Assembly (NCBI GenBank): GCA_900457075.1
Contig: UGYN01000002.1
Span: 3,286,001-3,350,000, forward strand
Direction of reading: 5' to 3'
DNA from: Serratia quinivorans
GTDB lineage: Bacteria > Pseudomonadota > Gammaproteobacteria > Enterobacterales > Enterobacteriaceae
DNA length: 64,000 bases
In this document: positions 38,600 to 47,982 of the stretch, in pieces
Layout of the letters: every line of letters begins with the position of its first letter
Numbering within the stretch: the first letter of the stretch is position 1
Program-made: the position numbers and the translations under genes
Notes under the pieces: model-generated
Seen by the model: the letters and a program-made list of their open reading frames with translations, nothing else
Database searches by the model: none
Told to the model about the DNA's origin: nothing

Positions 38600-39838
38600 A
38601 TGGCAAAAGTATCATTGGAGAAAGACAGGATTAAATTCCTGTTGGTGGAAGGGGTTCATCAGAGCACGGTAGATAATCTGCTGGCAGCCGGATATACCAA
38701 CATTGAATATCACAAAGGTGCGTTAGACACCGAATCGCTTAAGGCATCGATTCGCGATGCTCACTTCGTCGGTATCCGATCGCGCACAAATCTGACCGAA
38801 GAAGTTTTCGCTGCCGCAGAGAAGCTGGTGGCGGTGGGCTGTTTCTGTATCGGCACTAACCAGGTTGATTTGAAGGCGGCGACCAAACGCGGCGTCCCGG
38901 TGTTTAACGCACCTTTCTCTAATACCCGATCCGTGGCTGAAATGGTGCTGGGCGAACTGCTGCTGATGTTGCGCGGCATTCCGTCCGCCAACGCCAAAGC
39001 GCACCGTGGCGAATGGCAGAAGCTGGCCGTCGGCTCGTTTGAAGCGCGCGGCAAGAAGCTGGGGATTATTGGCTACGGCCATATCGGTACCCAACTGGGG
39101 ATCCTGGCCGAAGGCCTGGGCATGAAAGTGTTCTTCTACGATATCGAGAACAAGCTGCCGTTGGGTAATGCCCAGCAGGTGCGCCACCTGTCCGATCTGC
39201 TCAATATGAGCGACGTAGTGACGCTGCACGTGCCGGAAACCCTGTCGACCAAGAATATGATGGGCGCAGAAGAGCTGGCGTTGATGAAGCCTGGCTCGAT
39301 TCTGATCAACGCCTCGCGCGGTACCGTGGTGGATATCCCAGAATTGTGCAAAGTCCTGGCCAGCAAGCATTTGGCCGGTGCGGCGATCGACGTCTTCCCG
39401 GAAGAACCTGCGACCAACAGTGAGCCGTTCATCTCACCGTTGTGCGAGTTCGACAACGTGATCCTGACTCCGCACATTGGCGGTTCTACGCAGGAAGCGC
39501 AGGAGAACATCGGTGACGAAGTGGCCGGTAAGCTGGCAAAATACTCCGACAACGGTTCGACCCTGTCGGCGGTTAACTTCCCGGAAGTGTCACTGCCGGC
39601 GCATGGCCCTAATGCCAGCCGTCTGCTGCACATCCATGAAAACCGTCCTGGTGTACTGACGCAGATTAACCAGATCTTCGCTGAAGAAGGGGTGAACATC
39701 GCCGCGCAGTACCTGCAAACCGGTCCGGAAATCGGCTACGTGGTTATCGATATCGAAGCGGAAACCGAACGTGCTGATGCTGCACTGCAACGCATGAAGG
39801 CTATTGACGGCACTATCCGTGCTCGCCTGCTGCTCTGA
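38600..39838 (+). CDS. serA: D-3-phosphoglycerate dehydrogenase
   Basis: A 412-residue NAD+-dependent enzyme that makes the first committed step to serine. It has the split substrate domain, the Rossmann nucleotide domain with GIIGYGHIGTQLGILAEGLGM (about residue 156), catalytic HIGGSTQEAQ, and a C-terminal ACT domain (about 338-412) that binds serine for feedback inhibition, ending GTIRARLLL. Length matches E. coli SerA (410). GGGTCGGG lies upstream of the ATG. The downstream gcv operon continues the serine-glycine-one-carbon route. Confidence 0.97.
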   Translation: MAKVSLEKDRIKFLLVEGVHQSTVDNLLAAGYTNIEYHKGALDTESLKASIRDAHFVGIRSRTNLTEEVFAAAEKLVAVGCFCIGTNQVDLKAATKRGVPVFNAPFSNTRSVAEMVLGELLLMLRGIPSANAKAHRGEWQKLAVGSFEARGKKLGIIGYGHIGTQLGILAEGLGMKVFFYDIENKLPLGNAQQVRHLSDLLNMSDVVTLHVPETLSTKNMMGAEELALMKPGSILINASRGTVVDIPELCKVLASKHLAGAAIDVFPEEPATNSEPFISPLCEFDNVILTPHIGGSTQEAQENIGDEVAGKLAKYSDNGSTLSAVNFPEVSLPAHGPNASRLLHIHENRPGVLTQINQIFAEEGVNIAAQYLQTGPEIGYVVIDIEAETERADAALQRMKAIDGTIRARLLL

Positions 39839-39855
39839 TTGAATACGCGGTGACA

Positions 39856-39882
39856 AAAAGGCCGGATTTTTCCGGCCTTTTC
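39856..39882. terminator. Terminator serA/fau
   Basis: AAAAGGCCGGA pairs with TCCGGCCTTTT around TTTT (39856-39881), between the convergent serA and fau genes. Confidence 0.92.
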
Positions 39883-40490
39883 TATTTGGCTATCTGCCAT
39901 GTCCAATTTTGAGATGGGGTAATGATTTCCGGCAGCGGGATATCCCAATGCTCCACCGGCAGCTGTTCCACCTGCTGGCAGTCATGCGCCAACCCGATAG
40001 GGTAGGGGCCGAGATGTTGCCAGTTTTGCAGAGTGCGATCGTAAAAACCGCCGCCCATCCCCAAACGCTGACCCGAGCTGTCAAACGCCACCAATGGCGT
40101 CAGCACCACGTCAAGTGATCCGACCGGCAAGACGTTGCGCACATCGAGCCGTGGCTCAAGGATATTGAAACGGTTGTTAACCAGCGGCGTTTCCGGGGTG
40201 TAACGCAGGAACAGCAGGTTGCCGGGGCTAAACGGGTGCAACACCGGCAGATAGACTTGCTTGGCCTGTTGCCATAACCGTTCAATCAGCGGACGGGTAT
40301 CCAACTCACCGTCAAACGACAAAAATACTGCAATGCTGTGTGCCGCCTGGATGCGCGGATGCACAGCGATACGTTCGGCAGTTTGCAGGGCAAAGTTATT
40401 TTGTTGTTCAGAGGTTAGGGCGTGTCGACGCTGACGGATTTGGTTACGGATGTTCTGCCGCTGCTGGGCATACTGGGCTTGAAAAGACAT
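39882..40490 (-). CDS. fau: 5-formyltetrahydrofolate cyclo-ligase family protein Fau (YgfA)
   Basis: A 202-residue enzyme of the 5-FTHF cyclo-ligase family, which converts 5-formyl-THF to 5,10-methenyl-THF with ATP. Blocks are VAVFLSFDGELDTRPLIERLW, VYLPVLHPFSPGNLLFLRYTP and the ATP-binding LVAFDSSGQRLGMGGGFYDRTLQNWQHL. It is some 20 residues longer at the N terminus than the E. coli annotation; the start at 40490 sits just past 6S RNA. It is co-transcribed with ssrS in E. coli, and the same order is kept here. It ties into the folate pool used by GcvT. Confidence 0.94.
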   Translation of the reverse strand: MSFQAQYAQQRQNIRNQIRQRRHALTSEQQNNFALQTAERIAVHPRIQAAHSIAVFLSFDGELDTRPLIERLWQQAKQVYLPVLHPFSPGNLLFLRYTPETPLVNNRFNILEPRLDVRNVLPVGSLDVVLTPLVAFDSSGQRLGMGGGFYDRTLQNWQHLGPYPIGLAHDCQQVEQLPVEHWDIPLPEIITPSQNWTWQIAK

Positions 40491-40518
40491 AGTCAGCACA
40501 CTTACCGCTGAGGAAGGG

Positions 40519-40701
40519 GGAATCTCCGAGATGCCGTCGCAGGCTGTAACCCTTGAACCCATGGTTCAAGGTGAACGTGCTGTCGCAATCTTAAGGCTTC
40601 TCGGCGGGCCGAGCATGCACACCGATCGCGGATCATCACATTCTGTTGGTACTAAATATCGGCTCAGGGGACTGGCCCGCTGGCGAACATCTCAGAGAAA
40701 T
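40519..40701 (-). ncRNA. ssrS: 6S RNA
   Basis: A 183-base RNA between zapA and fau. Read on the minus strand, it starts ATTTCTCTGAGATGTTCGC and ends GGCATCTCGGAGATTCC, so the two ends pair into the closing stem. The conserved GGGCCAGTCCCCTGAGCC, AGCATGCTCGG-like GCATGCTCGG and CCTTGAACC/GGGTTCAAGG blocks match E. coli 6S RNA (184 bases). It mimics an open promoter and sequesters sigma-70 RNA polymerase in stationary phase. Position upstream of fau is also conserved. Confidence 0.97.
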
Positions 40702-40742
40702 TTTTTACTCATTGCCGAAACCTTGGATTTCAGCAACTTAAG

Positions 40743-41072
40743 TTATTCGAATTGTGCATCCTGACGTTCAGAGATGCGACCCTGTTCAAGCAAAGCCTGT
40801 TCAATGGTCTGTTGTAGCATGCGAATGCGTTGTTCCATATTGGACGCATAATCACGGGTTTTCAACCGTTCTTGAGCAAGTTCGTGACAAACATTCAATG
40901 CCGCGATGAAAACGAGCTGCTCAGTATTTGTGACTCTAGTGCGAACTTTAAGATCTTGCAACCGTTCGTTAAGATCGACCGCTGCCATGTTCAACGCATC
41001 TTGTTGTTCTGGCGGGCAATTGACTCTTAAAGAGCGACCAAAAATTTGAATATCTACTGGTTGTGCAGACAT
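40743..41072 (-). CDS. zapA: Cell division protein ZapA
   Basis: A 109-residue protein that bundles FtsZ filaments at the division ring. The N-terminal head has [28 protein letters not shown] and the C-terminal half is a long coiled coil ([22 protein letters not shown] region). Length equals E. coli ZapA (109). AGGAAGG precedes the ATG. It diverges from ygfB. Confidence 0.96.
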   Translation of the reverse strand: MSAQPVDIQIFGRSLRVNCPPEQQDALNMAAVDLNERLQDLKVRTRVTNTEQLVFIAALNVCHELAQERLKTRDYASNMEQRIRMLQQTIEQALLEQGRISERQDAQFE

Positions 41073-41393
41073 GCCACCTTCCTGCCTAAATTTCGCGCCA
41101 GCCTCAACCTGCCCTTACCGGGCCGTCCAAAGCGGGCGCCACTATATATACCTCGGTACCAAGATACAACCCCTTTTTCAGTACCTGGTTGTAATCTACT
41201 GCGACAGACATTACCAGTCAAAAAAGGGTTTCAAAATGCGTATTTAGCTTCATTTTGTTCCCTGCCGGCAGTGTGTGAAATCTGGCACATCACGATTATA
41301 ACTAGCCACTGAGGTGTCGTGCTTATCTGGTACAGCGACGGACCTTGGTGGTAGCATAACACGAACTTATCCTGCCAACGATGACGAATACGC
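41073..41393. promoter_or_regulatory. zapA-ygfB divergent intergenic region
   Basis: A 321-bp gap without a gene. It presumably carries the two divergent promoters. I see no clear operator or hairpin that I would name. Confidence 0.35.
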
Positions 41394-41972
41394 ATGTCTA
41401 TACAGAATACATTTCCAAGTTACCAATCTTTGACCCTTGCCCTCAACCAGCAAGCGGTGGCGTTGACCGCTGCAGAAATGCACGGCCTGATCAGTGGCCT
41501 GTTGTGCGGTGGCAGCCGCGACGCCGGCTGGCAATCGCTGGTCTATGATCTGACAAACGAAGGCGTGGCCTTCCCGCAGGCGCTAAGCTTGCCACTTCAG
41601 CAACTTCATGAAATTACGCGTGAAACGCTGGAAGACGACGATTTCATGTTCCAACTGATGATGCCGGAAGGCGAGACGGTCAGCGTGTTTGACCGCGCCG
41701 ACGCGCTGAGCGGTTGGGTGAACCATTTCCTGCTCGGGCTCGGCATGATGCAGCCGAAACTGGCTCAGGTGAAAGACGAGGTGGGTGAGGCGATCGACGA
41801 TCTGCGCAATATCGCCCAACTCGGTTATGAAGAAGACGAAGACCAGGAAGAGCTTGAGCACTCTCTGGAGGAAGTGGTGGAGTATGTGCGGATGGCGGCC
41901 ATTTTGTGCCACACCGAATTTACCCGCCGCAAGCCGACGGCACCGGAAAATGCCAAACCGACCTTGCACTAA
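41394..41972 (+). CDS. ygfB: YgfB, UPF0149 family protein
   Basis: A 192-residue all-helical protein of the UPF0149 family. Conserved parts are [18 protein letters not shown] near residue 23 and the acidic stretch [26 protein letters not shown] near 140. Molecular function is unresolved in E. coli; in Pseudomonas a homologue affects expression of beta-lactam resistance genes. It heads the conserved ygfB-pepP-ubiH-ubiI cluster, 60 bp before pepP. Confidence 0.95.
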   Translation: MSIQNTFPSYQSLTLALNQQAVALTAAEMHGLISGLLCGGSRDAGWQSLVYDLTNEGVAFPQALSLPLQQLHEITRETLEDDDFMFQLMMPEGETVSVFDRADALSGWVNHFLLGLGMMQPKLAQVKDEVGEAIDDLRNIAQLGYEEDEDQEELEHSLEEVVEYVRMAAILCHTEFTRRKPTAPENAKPTLH

Positions 41973-42032
41973 ATACCCGATTTCACGTCCTTAAGGCCGT
42001 GAGCACAGGCAGATTGATTTCAGGAGAAGGTG

Positions 42033-43346
42033 ATGACTCAGCAGGAATTCAACAGCCGCCGTCAGGCGCTGTTGGCTAAAATGGCTCCGGCCAGCGCGGC
42101 GATTATTTTCTCTGCGCCGGAAGCGACGCGCAGTGCCGATACTGAATATCCTTACCGTCAGAACAGCGATTTCTGGTACCTGACCGGTTTTAACGAGCCG
42201 GAAGCGGTGCTGATTCTGGTGAAAAGTGACGAGACGCATAACCACAGCGTGCTGTTCAACCGGGTGCGCGATCTGGCGGCGGAAACCTGGTTTGGCCGCC
42301 GTCTGGGCCAGGATGCCGCTCCGGCGAAACTGAGTGTGGACCGCGCTCTGCCGTTCAATGAAATCAACGATCAATTGCCTCTGTTGCTTAATGGCCTGGA
42401 CGTGGTTTACCACGCACAGGGCCAGTACGCCTATGCCGATAAAATAGTGTTCGACGCGCTGGACAAGCTACGTAAAGGCTTCCGTCAGAACCTTCAGGCA
42501 CCGGCGACCCTGACCGACTGGCGTCCGTGGCTGCACGAAATGCGCCTGTTCAAGTCGTCCGAAGAGATGGTTATCATGCGCCGCGCAGGTGAAATTAGTG
42601 CGCTGGCCCATACCCGCGCGATGGAAAAATGCCGTCCCGGGATGTTCGAATATCAGCTCGAGGCGGAAATTCATCATGAGTTTACCCGCCTGGGTGCCCG
42701 CTCCCCGTCCTACAACACCATCGTCGGTGGTGGAGACAACGCCTGCATCCTGCATTACACCGAAAACGAAAGCGAATTGCGCGATGGCGATCTGGTGTTG
42801 ATCGACGCCGGCTGTGAGTTTAAAGGCTATGCCGGTGACATCACCCGTACCTTCCCGGTCAACGGCAAATTCAGCCGACCGCAGCGCGCGGTGTATGACA
42901 TCGTGCTGGCGTCACTGACGCGGGCGCTGGAGATGTTCAAACCGGGCATCAGCATCCGTGTGGTGAATGATGAGGTGGTGCGCATTATGATTACCGGGAT
43001 GGTAGAGCTGGGGATCCTGAAAGGCGAAGTAGAGCAGTTAATTGCCGAGCAGGCCCACCGTCCGTTCTATATGCATGGCCTTGGCCACTGGTTGGGGCTG
43101 GATGTACATGATGTCGGCCATTACGGCACGCCGGATCGCGACCGTACGCTGGAGCCGGGTATGGTGCTGACGGTTGAACCGGGGCTGTACATTGCGCCGG
43201 ATGCCGACGTGCCGGAGCAATATCGCGGCATGGGCATTCGTATTGAAGACGACATCCTGATCACCGCGACCGGTATTGAGAACCTGACTGCCGGCGTAGT
43301 GAAAGACGCTGACGCCATCGAAGCATTGATGGCGGCGGCAAGGTAA
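42033..43346 (+). CDS. pepP: Xaa-Pro aminopeptidase P
   Basis: A 437-residue M24 metallopeptidase that removes N-terminal residues next to proline. The start at 42033 is preferred over the GTG at 42030 because CAGGAGAAGG precedes it. The N-terminal domain (about 1-170) is followed by the pita-bread fold with metal ligands in LVLIDAGCEFKGYAGDITRTFP (two Asp), HGLGHWLGLDVHD (His), and two Glu in TVEPGLYI and GIRIEDDI. Cytosolic. It is followed after 4 bp by ubiH. Confidence 0.96.
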   Translation: MTQQEFNSRRQALLAKMAPASAAIIFSAPEATRSADTEYPYRQNSDFWYLTGFNEPEAVLILVKSDETHNHSVLFNRVRDLAAETWFGRRLGQDAAPAKLSVDRALPFNEINDQLPLLLNGLDVVYHAQGQYAYADKIVFDALDKLRKGFRQNLQAPATLTDWRPWLHEMRLFKSSEEMVIMRRAGEISALAHTRAMEKCRPGMFEYQLEAEIHHEFTRLGARSPSYNTIVGGGDNACILHYTENESELRDGDLVLIDAGCEFKGYAGDITRTFPVNGKFSRPQRAVYDIVLASLTRALEMFKPGISIRVVNDEVVRIMITGMVELGILKGEVEQLIAEQAHRPFYMHGLGHWLGLDVHDVGHYGTPDRDRTLEPGMVLTVEPGLYIAPDADVPEQYRGMGIRIEDDILITATGIENLTAGVVKDADAIEALMAAAR

Positions 43347-43350
43347 TAGC

Positions 43351-44529
43351 ATGAGTGTAATCATCGTTGGCGGCGGTATGGCGGGCGCGACTTTGGCGTT
43401 GGCCATTTCATCGCTTACTCAGGGACGATTGGCGGTTGATCTGGTCGAAGCGACCCGACCGGACGACCGCAGCCATCCGGGATTTGACGCCCGCGCCATT
43501 GCCCTGGCGCAGGGCACCTGTCAGCAGTTGACACGCATCGGCGTTTGGCCGGCGCTGCGTGACTGTGCGACGGCCATCACCCAGGTGCACGTTAGCGATC
43601 GCGGCCACGCCGGGTTCGTTAATTTGCACGCGCAGGATTATCAGGTTGACGCGTTGGGGCAGGTGATTGAGCTGCACGACGCAGGGCAACGGCTGTTTGC
43701 GCTGCTGGCCAAGGCCCCCGGCGTTACGCTGCACTGTCCGGCCCGAGTGGTCGATGTGGTGCGCACCGCGGAGCAGGCCGAAGTGCTGCTGGATAACGGT
43801 CAGCGCATCAGCGGGAAACTGCTGGTGGCGGCAGACGGCTCGCGTTCGGCGCTGGCACAGGCTTGCAATGTGCAGTGGCAGCAAAGCGACTATCCGCAGT
43901 TTGCTACCATCGCCAATGTCACCACCGCCGAGCATCCGCAGGGGCGCGCTTTTGAACGCTTCACCCGGTACGGGCCGCTGGCATTATTGCCGATGTCTCA
44001 GGGACGCAGCTCACTGGTGTGGTGCCATGCGCGTGAAGATCGCGAACAGGTTGACGGCTGGGACGACGAACGTTTTATCAGTGAGTTGCAGCAGGCATTT
44101 GGCTGGCGTCTGGGGCGCATCCTTCGCGCCGGGAAACGTCACAGCTATCCGCTCAGCCTATTGACCGCCAATCAGCATGTCAGCCATCGCCTGGCACTGG
44201 TGGGCAATGCCGCGCAAACGCTACACCCGATCGCCGGGCAGGGGTTCAATCTCGGCCTGCGTGACGTGATGTCGCTGGCGGAAACCCTGGCCGAGTCGCA
44301 GCAGGCCGGAGAAGATCCCGGTGGCTATGCGCTGTTGGGGCGTTACCAACAACGGCGGCAGCAAGATCAGCAGGCAACCATCGGCGTGACCGACGGCCTG
44401 ATCCGGCTGTTCGCCAATCGCTACGGCCCCCTGGTGGTCGGTCGCAATCTGGGCCTGATGGCGATGGCCCGGTTACCGACAGTGCGAGACGCCTTTGCCA
44501 AGCGCACTTTGGGCTGGGTCGATCGTTAA
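43351..44529 (+). CDS. ubiH: 2-octaprenyl-6-methoxyphenol hydroxylase UbiH
   Basis: A 392-residue FAD monooxygenase that hydroxylates a ring position in ubiquinone synthesis at the inner face of the membrane. The N-terminal dinucleotide motif IIVGGGMAGATLALAIS, the middle DG motif LLVAADGSRSALAQ, and GNAAQTLHPIAGQGFNLGLRDV near residue 285 (the GD-like block) are all present. It overlaps translationally with pepP spacing of 4 bp and precedes its paralogue ubiI by 83 bp. Confidence 0.95.
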   Translation: MSVIIVGGGMAGATLALAISSLTQGRLAVDLVEATRPDDRSHPGFDARAIALAQGTCQQLTRIGVWPALRDCATAITQVHVSDRGHAGFVNLHAQDYQVDALGQVIELHDAGQRLFALLAKAPGVTLHCPARVVDVVRTAEQAEVLLDNGQRISGKLLVAADGSRSALAQACNVQWQQSDYPQFATIANVTTAEHPQGRAFERFTRYGPLALLPMSQGRSSLVWCHAREDREQVDGWDDERFISELQQAFGWRLGRILRAGKRHSYPLSLLTANQHVSHRLALVGNAAQTLHPIAGQGFNLGLRDVMSLAETLAESQQAGEDPGGYALLGRYQQRRQQDQQATIGVTDGLIRLFANRYGPLVVGRNLGLMAMARLPTVRDAFAKRTLGWVDR

Positions 44530-44612
44530 GCGGTGTATGAGCAGGGGCGTAGCGTGCTGCGCCCAAAACGCTGGGCAATGGCACAGCGAGTCATTTAAGG
44601 AAATTAAGCAGC

Positions 44613-45815
44613 ATGCAATCATTTGACGTGGTTATCGCCGGCGGCGGTATGGTGGGGCTGGCTCTGGCCTGTGGTTTGCAGGGCAGCGGTCTGCGCGTTG
44701 CGGTGCTGGAGCATCAGCAACCGGATATGACGCCGCCGCAACCACAGCCGGAACTGCGCGTTTCCGCTATCAATGCCGCCAGCGAGCGCCTGCTGCAGCA
44801 TATTGGCGTGTGGGACGAGATCCTCAACCTGCGCGCCAGCGCCTATAACGCGATGGAAGTTTGGGATCGCGACAGCTTCGGTAAAATAGCCTTTCGTGGT
44901 GACGAGTGCGGCTTCAGTCATCTCGGTCATATCATCGAGAACTCGGTGATCCAGCAGGCATTGTGGAAACGGGCGGAAAGCCTGAGCGACGTCACGCTGA
45001 TGACTCCGGCGGCGCTCAAGCAGGTGGCCTGGGGCGAAAACGACGCTTTTATCACCCTGGAAGATGGCCGTATGCTGACCGCCCGGTTGGTCATCGGCGC
45101 CGATGGCGCCCATTCCTGGCTGCGTCAGCATGCCGATATTCCGCTAACCTTCTGGGATTATCGCCACCATGCACTGGTGGCCACCATTCGCACCGAAGAA
45201 CCGCATTTGGCGACGGCGCGGCAGGTGTTCCACGGCGATGGCATTCTGGCGTTTCTGCCGTTCAGCGATCCGCATTTAAGCTCGATCGTTTGGTCGGTGG
45301 CGCCGGAGGAGGCAGAACGGCTGAAGCAACTGGAGCCGGAGCAGTTTAACCGTGAACTGGCGATGGCTTTTGACCTGCGCCTCGGTGCCTGCTCGGTGGA
45401 AAGTGAACGTCAGACCTTCCCCCTGACCGGGCGTTACGCCCGCAGCTTTGCCGCGCACCGGCTGGCGCTGGTAGGTGATGCAGCGCATACCGTGCATCCG
45501 CTGGCGGGGCAAGGGGTGAACCTGGGCTTTATGGACGCCGCCGAGTTGATTGCCGAACTGCGTCGTCTGCAACGTCAGGGCAAGGATATTGGCCAACATC
45601 TGTATCTGCGTCGTTACGAGCGCCGCCGCAAACACGGCGCGGCGGTCATGTTGGCCAGCATGCAGGGGTTCCGCGAACTGTTTGACGGCAACCATCCGGC
45701 GAAGAAGCTGCTGCGTGATGTCGGGCTACGCCTGGCCGATAGCCTGCCGGGCGTGAAGCCCAGGTTGGTGCGTCAGGCGATGGGCCTCAATGATCTGCCA
45801 GAATGGCTGGCCTGA
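44613..45815 (+). CDS. ubiI: 2-octaprenylphenol hydroxylase UbiI (VisC)
   Basis: A 400-residue FAD monooxygenase, paralogue of the preceding UbiH, that adds the first (C5) hydroxyl in aerobic ubiquinone synthesis. Blocks are VVIAGGGMVGLALACGLQGSGL, VIGADGAHSWLRQ and LVGDAAHTVHPLAGQGVNLGFMD. Length equals E. coli UbiI (400). AAGGAAATTAAGCAGC precedes the ATG. It is the last gene of the cluster. Confidence 0.95.
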   Translation: MQSFDVVIAGGGMVGLALACGLQGSGLRVAVLEHQQPDMTPPQPQPELRVSAINAASERLLQHIGVWDEILNLRASAYNAMEVWDRDSFGKIAFRGDECGFSHLGHIIENSVIQQALWKRAESLSDVTLMTPAALKQVAWGENDAFITLEDGRMLTARLVIGADGAHSWLRQHADIPLTFWDYRHHALVATIRTEEPHLATARQVFHGDGILAFLPFSDPHLSSIVWSVAPEEAERLKQLEPEQFNRELAMAFDLRLGACSVESERQTFPLTGRYARSFAAHRLALVGDAAHTVHPLAGQGVNLGFMDAAELIAELRRLQRQGKDIGQHLYLRRYERRRKHGAAVMLASMQGFRELFDGNHPAKKLLRDVGLRLADSLPGVKPRLVRQAMGLNDLPEWLA

Positions 45816-46360
45816 CCGCTGTCTGAGGGAGGTCGTCAGGCCTCTCTGCCTTATTTTCCTCGCATTATCATCGCTCCCGAAGGCGCAGCCCTGCGCCTTA
45901 TACCCATAGATTTTTCTTATATAACCCTTCATTTGAAATAATCTAATTCCAGGCCGGTTTTGCCATTAGTTTTTCTAATTCCATGTTCGGTTATCAAAAG
46001 TCGAAATTCCGTATGCTGCCGTGGGTTTGTTATATAACTTCGGATTTTTGGTGCTTTAATTGTTGGTTTTGTGCCTTAAAGCGCAGTTTTCCAGTTTAAA
46101 ACTCTGCACACTAGCCCGGCATTTTACTGGCCCTGAACGACGCCAAGCCTATTTTATCTTATGGTTAATGGGGTCGTTCGGTGATAACGTCAGGACAAAG
46201 GTATCGTTTGCGTCGCGGCGGTTAGCCGCAGTTTTTGCACGTTTCGGCGCAGCGTTTCCGTTGGGCAGTCAGTGCGCCACGCAATCCGGCCGCGAGCCAT
46301 TATCTGATGTATTGCGTAGCAGCACCCTATCTTCAGCTTCTGAGTGAAATGAGGGAAAAG
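45816..46360 (+). promoter_or_regulatory. ubiI-gcvT intergenic region, gcv control region
   Basis: A 545-bp gap without a credible gene. A hairpin (AAGGCGCAG with CTGCGCCTT, 45880-45899) lies 64 bp past ubiI. The AT-rich part (45900-46090) would fit the far-upstream sites at which GcvA and Lrp act in E. coli. A CTGAACGAC/GTCGTTCGG pair lies near 46131-46180. I see no glycine riboswitch. Confidence 0.45.
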
Positions 46361-47458
46361 ATGGCAAAGCAAACCCCACTGTACGACCAGCACGTGGCGT
46401 GCGGTGCGCGCATGGTAGATTTTCATGGCTGGATGATGCCGCTGCATTACGGCTCCCAGATCGATGAGCACCACGCCGTGCGTCAGGATGCCGGTATGTT
46501 CGACGTCTCCCACATGACCATTGTGGATCTGCGCGGTACCCGCACCCGCGAGTTCCTGCGTTACCTGCTGGCGAACGACGTCGCCAAGCTCACTCAACCT
46601 GGCAAAGCGTTATACACCGGTATGCTGAATGCGTCCGGCGGTGTGATCGACGACCTGATTGTTTACTTCCTTACTGAAGACTATTTCCGCCTGGTGGTGA
46701 ACTCCGCCACACGCGAAAAAGACCTGGCCTGGATCGAAGAGCACGCAGCCCCTTACGGCGTAGCCCTGACGGTGCGTGACGATCTGGCGCTGGTTGCGGT
46801 GCAGGGCCCACAGGCCAAAGAACGTGCCGCCACCTTATTTACTCCGGAACAAAAAAGCGCGGTTGAAGGCATGAAGCCATTCTTCGGCGTACAGGCCGGG
46901 GATCTGTTTATTGCCACCACCGGTTATACCGGCGAAGCGGGCTATGAAATCGCCCTGCCGAAAGAGCAGGTGGTCGATTTCTGGCAAAAACTGCTGGCAG
47001 CAGGTGTGAAGCCTGCCGGCCTGGGCGCACGCGACACGCTGCGTCTGGAGGCCGGCATGAACCTGTACGGGCAAGAAATGGACGAAGGCGTTTCGCCGCT
47101 GGCCGCCAACATGGGCTGGACCATTGCCTGGCTGCCGGAAGACCGTCAGTTTATTGGCCGTGAGGCGCTGGAAAAACAGCGTGAAATGGGTACCGAGCAA
47201 CTGGTCGGCTTGATCATGACGGAAAAAGGCGTATTACGTAATGAGCTGCCGGTGCGATTCACCGATGAAGCAGGTCAGACGCATGAAGGGATTATCACCA
47301 GCGGTTCATTCTCACCGACCCTGGGCTTCAGTATTGCCCTGGCCCGCGTGCCCGCCGGTATCGGTGAGCAGGCCATCGTGCAGATCCGCAACCGTGAAAT
47401 GCCGGTCAAGGTCACCAAACCTGGATTCGTGCGTGCCGGTAAGCCACTGACTAATTAA
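46361..47458 (+). CDS. gcvT: Glycine cleavage system T protein (aminomethyltransferase)
   Basis: A 365-residue folate-dependent aminomethyltransferase. It takes the aminomethyl group from lipoyl-GcvH and makes 5,10-methylene-THF and ammonia. The start at 46361 follows GAGGGAAAAG and opens with the family sequence [23 protein letters not shown]; an upstream ATG reads through non-conserved leader. Other blocks are [25 protein letters not shown] and [22 protein letters not shown]. First gene of gcvTHP. Confidence 0.97.
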   Translation: MAKQTPLYDQHVACGARMVDFHGWMMPLHYGSQIDEHHAVRQDAGMFDVSHMTIVDLRGTRTREFLRYLLANDVAKLTQPGKALYTGMLNASGGVIDDLIVYFLTEDYFRLVVNSATREKDLAWIEEHAAPYGVALTVRDDLALVAVQGPQAKERAATLFTPEQKSAVEGMKPFFGVQAGDLFIATTGYTGEAGYEIALPKEQVVDFWQKLLAAGVKPAGLGARDTLRLEAGMNLYGQEMDEGVSPLAANMGWTIAWLPEDRQFIGREALEKQREMGTEQLVGLIMTEKGVLRNELPVRFTDEAGQTHEGIITSGSFSPTLGFSIALARVPAGIGEQAIVQIRNREMPVKVTKPGFVRAGKPLTN

Positions 47459-47503
47459 TTTTTTGTTTATTGATTCTTTATTTCTTCGAAGGAGTAGCTG
47501 GCG

Positions 47504-47890
47504 ATGAGCAATGTGCCAACAGAATTGAAGTATGCATCTTCCCATGAGTGGGTTCGTTCAGAAGGTAACGGCGTTTACACCGTGGGCATCACCGAACACG
47601 CGCAGGAACTGCTGGGCGATATGGTATTTGTCGATCTGCCGGAAGTAGGCCGTACCGTTGCCGCCGGTGAAGACTGCGCCGTGGCGGAGTCCGTCAAGGC
47701 GGCCTCTGACATTTACGCGCCAATCAGCGGCGAAATCGTTGCGGTAAACGGCGAACTGGAAAGTTCTCCGGAGCTGGTCAACAGCGGACCATACGCTGAA
47801 GGCTTCCTGTTCCAGATTAAAGCCTCAGACGAAGGCGAACTGGCGAAGCTGCTGGACGCCGCGGCTTATCAGGCTTCTATCGACGAGTAA
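47504..47890 (+). CDS. gcvH: Glycine cleavage system H protein (lipoyl carrier)
   Basis: A 128-residue lipoyl-domain carrier that shuttles the aminomethyl intermediate between GcvP, GcvT and the L protein. The lipoylated lysine is in [20 protein letters not shown] near residue 65. GAAGGAG precedes the ATG. It lies 45 bp after gcvT. Confidence 0.97.
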   Translation: MSNVPTELKYASSHEWVRSEGNGVYTVGITEHAQELLGDMVFVDLPEVGRTVAAGEDCAVAESVKAASDIYAPISGEIVAVNGELESSPELVNSGPYAEGFLFQIKASDEGELAKLLDAAAYQASIDE

Positions 47891-47897
47891 CCGTTGC

Positions 47898-47928
47898 AAC
47901 GCCCCAGGCCTATTGGTCGGGGCGTTTT
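47898..47928 (+). terminator. Hairpin between gcvH and gcvP
   Basis: AACGCCCC (47898-47905) pairs with GGGGCGTT (47919-47926), followed by TTT. Inside an operon it would act as a partial terminator or mRNA stabiliser, allowing different amounts of H and P. Confidence 0.5.
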
Positions 47929-47982
47929 AGTTACAGAACAGGCTATGTCCCGTACCCCGTAAGCATTCAGGAATTTGTAGCA

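Noticed and set aside
45816..46360. Glycine riboswitch upstream of gcvT
   Set aside because: Enterobacterial gcvTHP is controlled by GcvA, GcvR and Lrp. I could not find the tandem aptamer core; only a simple hairpin pair is seen.
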